Shown here piece after piece: positions 49,926-57,268 of a DNA stretch of 64,000 nucleotides. Both the position numbers and the translations under genes were made by a program. The DNA is from JAVBMP01 sp031552195 (GTDB taxonomy: Bacteria; Desulfobacterota; Desulfovibrionia; Desulfovibrionales; Desulfovibrionaceae), in assembly GCA_031552195.1 (NCBI GenBank), contig JAVBMT010000010.1, positions 68,909-132,908 of the forward strand, written 5' to 3'. Each line of letters opens with the position of its first letter. Positions within the stretch are counted from its first letter, which is position 1. Below the pieces are notes generated by a model, which was not told where the DNA came from, did no database searches, and worked only from the letters and a program-made list of their open reading frames with translations.

Positions 49926-50933
49926 CTAGAGCTGTTCGATGGTGAATGGGTCGCTGGAACTGAAAAAACTGACCCTTATTTCCGGCATGCTTTCTTCAAG
50001 CAACAGGGCGAAGCGGCGGACCATCTCCTCTTCAAGGCTGAAATGCCCCACGTCAAGCACCCTGATTTGCGCTTCCTGCGCGGCGTGATATTTCACGTCT
50101 CCGGTAATGAACACGTTGGCCCCGGCTTCTTCGGCCTTTTCGAGCAAGGAAGAGCCGGAACCGGGGCAGCAGGCGACGCGCGCGACGGTTTTAGGAACGG
50201 GGCCGCAGGCTGACCACTGGCGTATGCCGGTAGCTTCAGCAAAGTGGCGGCAAAAATCCGCATAGGGCAGGGGAGAGGGCAGGTCGCCGTAAAAGCCCAG
50301 CCCGGCGTAACTTCCAGGAGCGTCAGGGCGCGCTTCCAGCGGAACCCAGAAGGCTGCCGGGGCGATTTCCAGCAGGCGCTTGCGGGCTTTCGGCCAGAGG
50401 TTCGCCGGGCACGACAATATGGCGCCGTTCCCGTCCTGGGTTACCGTCAGGTCCAGCTCCGGCGGAAGCGCGCCCTCGTTGCCGTTGGTCCGTTCAATGA
50501 ATTTTTCGGCCTTTTTCACCTGGGTGTAAAAAGACAGGCGCGGGTTGAACGCTGTTATTTCCATAATACGGCGGTTTTTCAGGCCGAGGGCGTCGGCCGC
50601 CCAGGTTGCCGGCCCGGCCGGGTTGGAGTCAAGCGAGGTGTGGGCGCTGTAAAGCCAGGCCTGGTTGGCCAGAAGCAGATATAAAACCCTGTGGTAAGAG
50701 TCCAGCTTGTCTGGAAAGCGCGGTTTAAGGGCCAGGGGGTGGTGGCTCAGAATGAAATCCGCCCCCTGCTCCAGGGCCCGGCTGATGTTTCCGGGCGAAG
50801 GGTCAAGCATAACCGCGACAAATTCCGCGGATTGGCGGTTTGAAGGAACCTGCACCCCGCTTTTGTCCCAGGGGGCGGCGTATCCCGGCACCGCTATTTT
50901 TTCTATAATATTAATTATTTCCGCTATTTGCAT
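49926..50933 (-). CDS. NIF3/DUF34 family metal-binding protein
   Basis: The 335-residue protein belongs to the NIF3-like (DUF34, also called GTP cyclohydrolase 1 type 2) family. Metal-binding residues are visible in DFILSHHPLALKP near residue 60 and FITGDVKYHAAQEA, DVGHFSLEEE near the C-terminus. YAAPWDKSGVQV is the typical start region. A middle insert (residues ~130-240) is present, as in longer family members. It may act in metal handling; the biochemical role is unresolved. The zinc-ribbon gene follows 67 bases downstream on the same strand, a frequent pairing in bacteria. Confidence 0.88.
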   Translation of the reverse strand: MQIAEIINIIEKIAVPGYAAPWDKSGVQVPSNRQSAEFVAVMLDPSPGNISRALEQGADFILSHHPLALKPRFPDKLDSYHRVLYLLLANQAWLYSAHTSLDSNPAGPATWAADALGLKNRRIMEITAFNPRLSFYTQVKKAEKFIERTNGNEGALPPELDLTVTQDGNGAILSCPANLWPKARKRLLEIAPAAFWVPLEARPDAPGSYAGLGFYGDLPSPLPYADFCRHFAEATGIRQWSACGPVPKTVARVACCPGSGSSLLEKAEEAGANVFITGDVKYHAAQEAQIRVLDVGHFSLEEEMVRRFALLLEESMPEIRVSFFSSSDPFTIEQL

Positions 50934-50953
50934 TGAAATATCGCCAGATTAAA

Positions 50954-50987
50954 AAGGGTGCTTCCGTATTTTTCCGGAAGCACCCTT
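50954..50987 (-). terminator. Terminator upstream of the NIF3 gene
   Basis: A perfect 13-bp stem (50954-50966 with 50975-50987) and an 8-base loop is followed on the reverse strand by T5. It has a reverse orientation although no reverse-strand protein gene lies upstream within 370 bases, which raises the question of what transcript it ends. Confidence 0.8.
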
Positions 50988-51120
50988 CTCACTAAAATTG
51001 AGGTTGGAGCGTGGCGGTCTGCCCGCCAGCGCCGCCTGTCAGCCTGGGAATATGCCAAATTTTTCTCCGTCGCGTATAAACTTTAACGATTTTTAATGCC
51101 TGAGGGCGGGCCGCGTCAAG
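50954..51120 (-). ncRNA. Candidate small RNA ending in an intrinsic terminator
   Basis: On the reverse strand a -35-like TTGACG (51120-51115) followed after 17 bases by a TTAAAA-like -10 could start an RNA near 51085. It would end at a good terminator: AAGGGTGCTTCCG and CGGAAGCACCCTT (50987-50975 and 50966-50954, 13-bp perfect stem, 8-base loop), followed by TTTTT. The stretch between has a further inverted repeat (TGGCGGGC/GCCCGCCA-like). No protein frame with a ribosome site is present. It may alternatively be a leader attenuator of the NIF3 gene, which starts 21 bases beyond the terminator. Confidence 0.35.
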
Positions 51121-51319
51121 TTGTTTTTTCTTTTAGCTGTGCGGACCTGTCAAGAACGCTCTTCCCTTTTATGCGAAAGGGTGTTATATTTTAAAAATGC
51201 TTTATAGTTAAGGCATTATTCTAAAAAATACTTAGGAGGCGGTCCCTTGCGGGCTGTTTTTCCCGGACGGTTTTGGGGTAAACCGGCCCGGTCGAGAGGC
51301 GGTCACGGGATAACACTGC
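51121..51319 (+). other. Leader/promoter region of motA
   Basis: AT-rich DNA (51180-51235) is followed by AGGAGGCGGTCCC and a GC-rich stretch up to motA. I do not see a clear sigma-28 promoter (TAAA...GCCGATAA). The AGGAGG at 51235 is about 80 bases before motA and does not serve the annotated start; a TTG after it is out of frame with motA. Confidence 0.4.
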
Positions 51320-52162
51320 ATGTTAGCTATCATAGGTTTCATAGTAGTTTTCGGGTCTGTGCTCGGGGGGTTCATACTCAGCCACGGCGACCCTGTCCTT
51401 TTGTGGCAGCCCTATGAGCTCCTTATTATTCTTGGCGCCGCCATAGGCGCGTTTGTGGTCTCCTGTACAAGCCATGTGCTCAAGCTTTCCTTGAAATCGC
51501 TCCCCAAGGCTTTTTTCGGAAAGGGCATCGGGCACGATAATTACACGCAGGTTCTGGCCCTTTTGCATGCGCTTTTCACCAAGATGCACCGCGAGGGCAT
51601 AATCAGCATCGAAAAAGATATTGAAGACCCGAAAAGCAGCGGGCTGTTTCAGCGTTTTCCCCTGGTTTGCCAGGATCTGACGGCCTGCTACTTCATCGGC
51701 GACACCATGCGCACCTACCTTACCACAGGCAAGGGAGACGACCTTGGCGCTCTGATGGACGCCGACCTTAAAAGCATCACGGGTGAAGACGATATCCCGT
51801 TCCACAACATCAATCGAATGGCGGAGTCTTTGCCCGGCATGGGCATAGTGGCCGCCGTTCTCGGCGTCGTTCTCACCATGAGCATGATTTCCGAGCCGCC
51901 CGAAGTGCTCGGCCACCATATCGGCGCGGCCCTTATCGGAACTTTTTTGGGTATTCTGCTCTGCTACGGCGTGTTCGGACCCCTGGCGGCCAAAGTGGAA
52001 AACATGGCGCATGAACGCGCCTGCTACCTCAAGTGCATACGCGAAGCCGTGATGGCCGCCCTGAAGGGTTTTTCCCCCATGGTGGCCCTGGAATACGGCC
52101 GCCGCTCCATACCGCCGAGCTATCGTCCGACTTTTTCGGAAATGGAACAAACCCTAAAATAG
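51320..52162 (+). CDS. motA: Flagellar motor stator protein MotA
   Basis: The 280-residue protein is the E. coli-type MotA: MLAIIGFIVVFGSVLGGFIL start, QPYELLIILGAAIGAFVV as helix two, HREGIISIEKDIEDP in the cytoplasmic loop (with the charged residues that touch FliG), and MAESLPGMGIVAAVLGVVLTM as helix three (landmark only). Four membrane helices are seen. It forms the proton channel with MotB, 91 bases downstream. Length is close to the 295 residues of E. coli. The ribosome site is weak. Confidence 0.93.
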   Translation: MLAIIGFIVVFGSVLGGFILSHGDPVLLWQPYELLIILGAAIGAFVVSCTSHVLKLSLKSLPKAFFGKGIGHDNYTQVLALLHALFTKMHREGIISIEKDIEDPKSSGLFQRFPLVCQDLTACYFIGDTMRTYLTTGKGDDLGALMDADLKSITGEDDIPFHNINRMAESLPGMGIVAAVLGVVLTMSMISEPPEVLGHHIGAALIGTFLGILLCYGVFGPLAAKVENMAHERACYLKCIREAVMAALKGFSPMVALEYGRRSIPPSYRPTFSEMEQTLK

Positions 52163-52253
52163 TTTTTTGCCTGGCCGCGTGACCTGAAAACGGAAAAACG
52201 GCGGCGGAAAATCAGCCCCGGCCCCGCATGCCGGGGTTTCAGACGGAGATTGT

Positions 52254-52964
52254 ATGGGCGGCGGCGGTTCATGGAAAGTTGCATATGCCGACTTTGTCAC
52301 GGCGATGATGGCCTTTTTCCTGCTTATGTGGATTCTGGCCATGGTTCCAAAAGACAAGCTTGTGCAGATTTCCGGCTACTTCAAAGCCCCTGGAGGTTAT
52401 GACACAAATAGCCCGACCTCCATCAACGCCCCGCCGATAACCGCCCCTCAGGATCCTTCCAGCTTCAAGGTTCCGGAAGGCAGCGAAAATAACGTGGCTA
52501 TCGCCAAAGCCCTTAAGGGCGTTCTGGAGGAATCAGGCATAGCCACGGAGGAAGCAGCCACCAGCAACGCCGGGTCAGGCGTGCTTCTGCGCGTTACCGG
52601 CAACGCCATGTTCGCCCCGAACAGCGTTGAGCTTTCTCCAACCGGAAAAAGGATTCTTGACCGCGTTATCAAGGTGATGAAAGAGTTCAAGGTTTACCTT
52701 GTTGTGCGCGGGCACTCCTCCGCCAACGAAGACGGCCGCCCGCTTTTTGCCTCCAAATGGGAACTCTCGGCCGCCCGCTCAACAGCTGCCGTGCGTTATA
52801 TCATTGAGCAGGGCGGCATAGACCCGCGCATGATCATGAGCGTCGCCTTTGCTGATACGAGGCCTCAGGTTCCGGATTCCGCGAACGTGGAAACTCCGCA
52901 AAACCGGCGTGTGGAATTTTATTTCCACAAACCGGACGTTGCGAGCAATATTATGGGATATTGA
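52254..52964 (+). CDS. motB: Flagellar motor stator protein MotB
   Basis: The 236-residue MotB starts with GGGGSWKVAYADFVTAMMAF, where the Asp carries protons in the stator channel, in a single membrane helix. The C-terminal OmpA-like peptidoglycan-binding domain is visible in VVRGHSSANEDGRPLFASK and DTRPQVPDSANVETPQNRRVEF. The protein is short: the basic cytoplasmic tail of 25 or so residues before the SWK motif in other MotB proteins is reduced to five residues. GGAG precedes the ATG by six bases, so this start is favoured. The upstream frame is open for 22 codons but has no start codon. Confidence 0.92.
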   Translation: MGGGGSWKVAYADFVTAMMAFFLLMWILAMVPKDKLVQISGYFKAPGGYDTNSPTSINAPPITAPQDPSSFKVPEGSENNVAIAKALKGVLEESGIATEEAATSNAGSGVLLRVTGNAMFAPNSVELSPTGKRILDRVIKVMKEFKVYLVVRGHSSANEDGRPLFASKWELSAARSTAAVRYIIEQGGIDPRMIMSVAFADTRPQVPDSANVETPQNRRVEFYFHKPDVASNIMGY

Positions 52965-53026
52965 GCAATTGCCCCGGTTTTACGGGTGGCGCGGCGGATT
53001 CGCGCGCTTAGTTTTTCAGGCCGGTA

Positions 53027-53053
53027 AAAGCCCGCGCGTTTAAGGCGGGTTTT
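53027..53053 (+). terminator. Possible terminator after motB
   Basis: AAAGCCCGC (53027-53035) and GCGGGTTTT (53045-53053) pair over nine positions with one wobble, and end in a T-run. It lies about 60 bases after the motB stop. Confidence 0.5.
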
Positions 53054-53235
53054 GCGTTTGCCCGGTGCGGAACAGCGATTTAAATCGGCAAATTTGGATT
53101 GTTCACACGCCAGCCCGGCTGGCCCCTCATTTTTCAGCAAGCCGCGGCGGCTTGCCGCCTGGATGATGCTCCAGAGGCCGAATCAGACATTTACCCAGGC
53201 GTTTCGATTCTGTTTTTACCTAAAGGAAAGTTCCT

Positions 53236-53907
53236 ATGCAAATGAAAGATGTCAAAGTGTTGGGCGCGTTCGCCCTGTTAATTGCGGCTTTCCTGCTTAC
53301 CCCCGGGGCGTTGGACAAATTTATCGAGCTTACCGGAGCGTATCCCTTCCTGATGGGCTTCGTCAAATTCGCCTTGCTGGCCACTTTTGGGGAATGCCTG
53401 GCCCTGCGCCTAACTTCAGGCGGCTATAACAAGCCTGGTTTCGGCATTTTGGCGCACGCCGTGGTCTGGGGTTTTCTCGGCATCGGCATCGGGGCCGCGT
53501 TCACTGTTTTCGGCGGCGGCGTGCCTTTGTTGCTTCAGCAGATCGGTTTGCCCACGGGCGGAACAGACTTCGGCACACGTCTGCTGCAGGCCTTTTCCAC
53601 CAGCTTTTGCATTAACGTGATTTTCGCCCCCGTGTTCATGACCTTCCATAAAATAACCGACCTGCATATAGCCGACCATGGCGGCAAGGTCAGTTGCCTG
53701 CTCAAGCCCATTCCCATGGGGAAAAACCTCGGGCGCATCAATTGGAACGTAATGTGGGGCTTTGTTTTCAAGAAAACCCTGCCTCTGTTCTGGATACCGG
53801 CCCACACGCTCACGTTTATGCTTCCCGGCCATTTCAGGGTGCTGTTCGCCGCCGCCCTGGGCGTAGTGCTTGGCATTATTCTGGCTTTTGCCGCCAGCAA
53901 GAAATAA
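53236..53907 (+). CDS. Integral membrane protein, Mpv17/PMP22-like
   Basis: The 223-residue protein has four to five hydrophobic segments. The C-terminal NWNVMWGFVFKKTLPLFW, IPAHTLTFMLPGHFRVLFA and a last hydrophobic helix resemble the conserved end of Mpv17/PMP22-type proteins ('W..WP..Q..NF..VP...R'). Bacterial relatives are annotated as hypothetical membrane proteins of this family. The role is unknown; channels or metabolite transport have been proposed for the eukaryotic members. An AAAGGAAAGT ribosome site precedes the ATG. A terminator follows. Confidence 0.7.
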   Translation: MQMKDVKVLGAFALLIAAFLLTPGALDKFIELTGAYPFLMGFVKFALLATFGECLALRLTSGGYNKPGFGILAHAVVWGFLGIGIGAAFTVFGGGVPLLLQQIGLPTGGTDFGTRLLQAFSTSFCINVIFAPVFMTFHKITDLHIADHGGKVSCLLKPIPMGKNLGRINWNVMWGFVFKKTLPLFWIPAHTLTFMLPGHFRVLFAAALGVVLGIILAFAASKK

Positions 53908-53927
53908 TAACGGCTTGCCTTCATATG

Positions 53928-53964
53928 AAAGGCCCTGTTTCCGGCAAGCGGAAGCAGGGCCTTT
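53928..53964 (+). terminator. Terminator of the Mpv17-like gene
   Basis: AAAGGCCCTG (53928-53937) and CAGGGCCTTT (53955-53964) form a perfect 10-bp stem. An inner TTTCC/GGAAG pairing extends it. The right arm ends in CCTTTCC, a weak U-tract. Confidence 0.7.
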
Positions 53965-54494
53965 CCGTTCAGGCCGTCCAGGCTTTGCGCCCCGGAAAAT
54001 CACAGCCGTATCGTGCTGAAAAACGGAAATAGTATTGCAAGGCGTATTCCGGCAACAGGCGAATGCCGCGAAAAAACTAAAAAACGTTTGAATTTAGTAT
54101 GGCTATGGGGTATTAATATACCAAAGGCGTAATATAAATAACGCCAGCGGAATTGATTCCTTTCGCGGCTCATTTTTTACAGGTTTTCCGGAGCGACCAT
54201 GCGTAATGCAAGTGACGGCAGGCCGAAGCATGACCCAGGATGGCCAAAACAAACCTGGATAACGCGCCGAAGCGGCGCGCCTGATTCTTTTGAACTTGAA
54301 ACGGCAGGTTGCCGATGTGATTTGAGAACGATTCGCCGTTTATTGTCGAACAAGCCGGTTTTCTTGGTGGTTCTGGAAAGAACGCTGGAAAGGCCGGTTT
54401 TTTTGTTACCTTTTGAACATATTTTTTTATAAAGGCGGGTAGCTTTAATCTTGAACGGATTCACGGCATAAAAAATAACTCCGAGAGGTGAGTC
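53965..54494 (+). promoter_or_regulatory. Long leader region of the aldehyde oxidoreductase gene
   Basis: About 530 bases precede the oxidoreductase gene. An AT-rich core (54070-54150) includes GGTAT-TAAT-ATACC (54109-54122). Further on there are a tight hairpin CGCGCCG-AAG-CGGCGCG (54263-54279), CCAGG/CCTGG arms around 54236-54257, and CGGCA/TGCCG near 54302. The two long T-runs near 54360 and 54410 each follow AA(A)GG/CCCGG-like bases. The region may control expression of the cluster, for instance in response to molybdenum or aldehyde. I could not match it to the Moco riboswitch or to a ModE site. Confidence 0.4.
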
Positions 54495-57215
54495 ATGATT
54501 CAAAAGAGATTTTTTGTAAACGGTGTGGAACGTAACGTATTTGTTGAGAGCGAGGCCTCTCTCGCCACTGTGCTGCGAGAACAGCTCGGGCTTACCGGCA
54601 CCAAGGTCGGTTGCGGGGAAGGCCAGTGCGGGGCCTGTTCAGTTATTCTGGACGGCAAGGTGATACGTTCCTGTGTGACCAAAATGAGCCGGGTTCCGGA
54701 AGGAGCCAGGGTTACAACGATTGAAGGCGTCGGAACCCCTGAAAACATGCATCCCCTGCAAAGGGCCTGGATCAGGCACGGGGCCGCCCAATGCGGTTTC
54801 TGCGCTCCCGGCTTCATCGTTTCCGCCAAAGGTCTGCTGGATGAAAACAAAAATCCCACCCGTGAAGAGGTGCGCGACTGGTTCCAGAAACATCGCAACG
54901 CCTGCCGTTGCACCGGGTATGTTCCGCTGGTGGACGCGGTCATGGACGCGGCCAGGGTGCTGCGCGGAGAAATGAAGCCGGAAGAGCTTGATTTCGTCAT
55001 GCCGCCGGACGGGCGCATCTGGGGCAGCAAATATCCGCGTCCTACCGCCGTCGGCAAGGTGACTGGAACGCTGGACTACGGCGCGGACCTCGGCCTCAAA
55101 CTGCCGCCGGACGCCCTGCATGTCGCTTTGGTTCAAGCCAGGGTTTCCCACGCCAATATCCGGGGCATAGACACATCGGAAGCGGAAAGGATGCCTGGAG
55201 TGGTGAAGGTCGTCACCCACAAAGACGTTAAAGGCAGAAACCGCATCACCGGCTTGATTACCTTTCCGGCCAACAAGGGCGACGGTTGGGACAGGCCCAT
55301 TCTTTGCGACGAGAAAATTTTCCAGTACGGCGACGCCGTGGCTATGGTCTGCGCCGCCAGCTTCGCCGAAGCTGAGGCGGCCGCCGCCAAAGTCAAGCTC
55401 GACCTTGAAGTTCTGCCCGCCTATATGTCGATTCCGGCGGCCAAGGCGGCGGACGCCATTGAAATCCACCCCGGAACCCCGAACCATTATTTCACTCAGA
55501 AAATCGCAAAAGGGGCGGATACCGGCCCTATTTTCAGCCGGAGCGACGTGGTGACGGTTGAGGAAAACGTTATTTCAAGCCGCCAGCCGCATATGCCCAT
55601 TGAGCCTGACGTGGGTTTCGCCTGGTTTTCTGACGACGGCAAGCTGCACATTCACTCGAAATCCATCGGCGTTCACCTGCACCATGCCATGATCGCGCCC
55701 GGCCTGGGCATTGAGCCTGACAAGCTGGTTCTGAGCGCCAACCCGATGGGCGGAACCTTCGGCTACAAATTCAGCCCGACCATGGAAGCCTTGCTCGGCG
55801 TGGCCGCAATGGCCACCGGACGCCCGGTGTTCCTGCGCTATAACTACCGCCAGCAGCAGCAATACACCGGCAAACGCTCGCCTTTTTACATCAATATCAA
55901 GCTTGCGGCCGGCAAAGACGGCAAGCTGCTGGGAATGGAAACCGATTTTGACGTCGACCATGGCCCCTATTCGGAATTCGGCGACCTGCTGACCCTGCGC
56001 GGCGTGCAGTTTATCGGCGCGGGCTACGATATCCCGAACATCAGGGGCGAAGGCCGCACCATTTGCACGAACCACGCCTGGGGTTCGGCCTTCCGCGCCT
56101 ACGGTTCGCCCCAGTCTTTCCTGGCTTCCGAAATAGCCATGGACGAACTGGCGGAAAAGCTGGGCATGGACCCGCTCGAACTGCGCGCGAAAAACGTTTA
56201 CCGAGAAGGTTCGCTCAACCCCAGCGGGCAGACGCCAGATTCCTATTCCCTGCCCAAGATGATCGAGGCGATTCGCCCGCAGTACAAGGCCGCCCTTGAA
56301 AAGGCCAAAAAGGAATCCACCCCGGCCTACAAGAAGGGCGTCGGCATTTCAATCGGCGCTTACGGCTGCGGCCTTGACGGGCCTGACACCTCTGAAGCGT
56401 TCGTTGAAATGAACCCGGACGGAACCATAACCGTCGGCACGGCCTGGGAAGACCACGGGCAGGGCGCTGACGCCGGGGCTGTCGGCTGCGCCCACGAAGC
56501 CTTGCGCCCGATGGGCGTTTGCGCCTGCAAGCTGCGCTTTACCTGGCCGGATACGGAAAAAACCCCCAATTCCGGCCCGGCGGGCGGTTCGCGTTCCCAG
56601 GTCGTAACCGGCAACGCCATCCGCGTGGCCTGCGAAGCGCTGCTGGCCGCCGCGAAAAAGCCGGGCGGCGGATATATGGACTACGCGGAATTGAAGGCCG
56701 CCGGAAAGCCCACCCGTTATGACGGCGCTTTTTCCATTCCCGGAGTTCCCTGCGATGAAAACGGCCAGGGCAAGCCTTTCATGGTTTACATGTACGCCCT
56801 GTTCATGGCTGAGGTCACGGTTGAAACAGCCAGCGGCAAAACGGTTGTGAACAAGGTTACCGTTATGAGCGACGTGGGCAAGATCAATAACCGCCTTGTG
56901 GTTGACGGGCAGATTTACGGCGGCGTGGCCCAGGGCGTGGGCCTGGCCCTGTCCGAAGACTTCGAGGATGTCGAGAAGCACGCCAGCATGATGGGCGGCG
57001 GTTTCCCATACATCAAGGATATTCCGGACGATATTGAAATACATTACTTTGAAGAGGAGCGCGAATTCGGCCCCTTCGGCTCGGCCGGCGTCGGCGAAAT
57101 GCCCCTGACTTCTTCGCATGTCTCGGTGCTTAACGCCATTTACAACGCCTGCGGCGCGCGCATAACGCGCATTCCGGCCCGCCCTGAGGCGGTGCTGGCG
57201 GCAATGAGGAAATAA
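54495..57215 (+). CDS. mop: Molybdenum aldehyde oxidoreductase (Mop type)
   Basis: The 906-residue protein has the length and domain order of the Desulfovibrio gigas aldehyde oxidoreductase (907 residues), which oxidises aldehydes to acids. Residues 1-80 form the plant-type [2Fe-2S] domain (GCGEGQCGACSVILDGKV), residues 100-160 the second [2Fe-2S] domain (CGFCAPGFIVSAKG, ACRCTGYVPLV). The remainder is the molybdenum domain with QPHMPIEPDVGF, GSAFRAYGSPQSFLASE, AWEDHGQGAD and the catalytic Glu in FGSAGVGEMPLTSS. Pterin without a flavin domain is typical of this family. The TGGAGGTGAG-like CGAGAGGTGAGTC precedes the ATG. It leads the accessory cluster. Confidence 0.95.
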   Translation: MIQKRFFVNGVERNVFVESEASLATVLREQLGLTGTKVGCGEGQCGACSVILDGKVIRSCVTKMSRVPEGARVTTIEGVGTPENMHPLQRAWIRHGAAQCGFCAPGFIVSAKGLLDENKNPTREEVRDWFQKHRNACRCTGYVPLVDAVMDAARVLRGEMKPEELDFVMPPDGRIWGSKYPRPTAVGKVTGTLDYGADLGLKLPPDALHVALVQARVSHANIRGIDTSEAERMPGVVKVVTHKDVKGRNRITGLITFPANKGDGWDRPILCDEKIFQYGDAVAMVCAASFAEAEAAAAKVKLDLEVLPAYMSIPAAKAADAIEIHPGTPNHYFTQKIAKGADTGPIFSRSDVVTVEENVISSRQPHMPIEPDVGFAWFSDDGKLHIHSKSIGVHLHHAMIAPGLGIEPDKLVLSANPMGGTFGYKFSPTMEALLGVAAMATGRPVFLRYNYRQQQQYTGKRSPFYINIKLAAGKDGKLLGMETDFDVDHGPYSEFGDLLTLRGVQFIGAGYDIPNIRGEGRTICTNHAWGSAFRAYGSPQSFLASEIAMDELAEKLGMDPLELRAKNVYREGSLNPSGQTPDSYSLPKMIEAIRPQYKAALEKAKKESTPAYKKGVGISIGAYGCGLDGPDTSEAFVEMNPDGTITVGTAWEDHGQGADAGAVGCAHEALRPMGVCACKLRFTWPDTEKTPNSGPAGGSRSQVVTGNAIRVACEALLAAAKKPGGGYMDYAELKAAGKPTRYDGAFSIPGVPCDENGQGKPFMVYMYALFMAEVTVETASGKTVVNKVTVMSDVGKINNRLVVDGQIYGGVAQGVGLALSEDFEDVEKHASMMGGGFPYIKDIPDDIEIHYFEEEREFGPFGSAGVGEMPLTSSHVSVLNAIYNACGARITRIPARPEAVLAAMRK

Positions 57216-57268
57216 CTTCAACCCGTTCCGGCGCCCGGCAGCGTTTTCCGGGCTCCGGAACCATCTAT

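Noticed and set aside
54100..54494. Molybdenum cofactor riboswitch before the aldehyde oxidoreductase gene
   Set aside because: The conserved Moco-motif helices and GCCTCCCG-type segment could not be found by eye. Only generic hairpins are visible.
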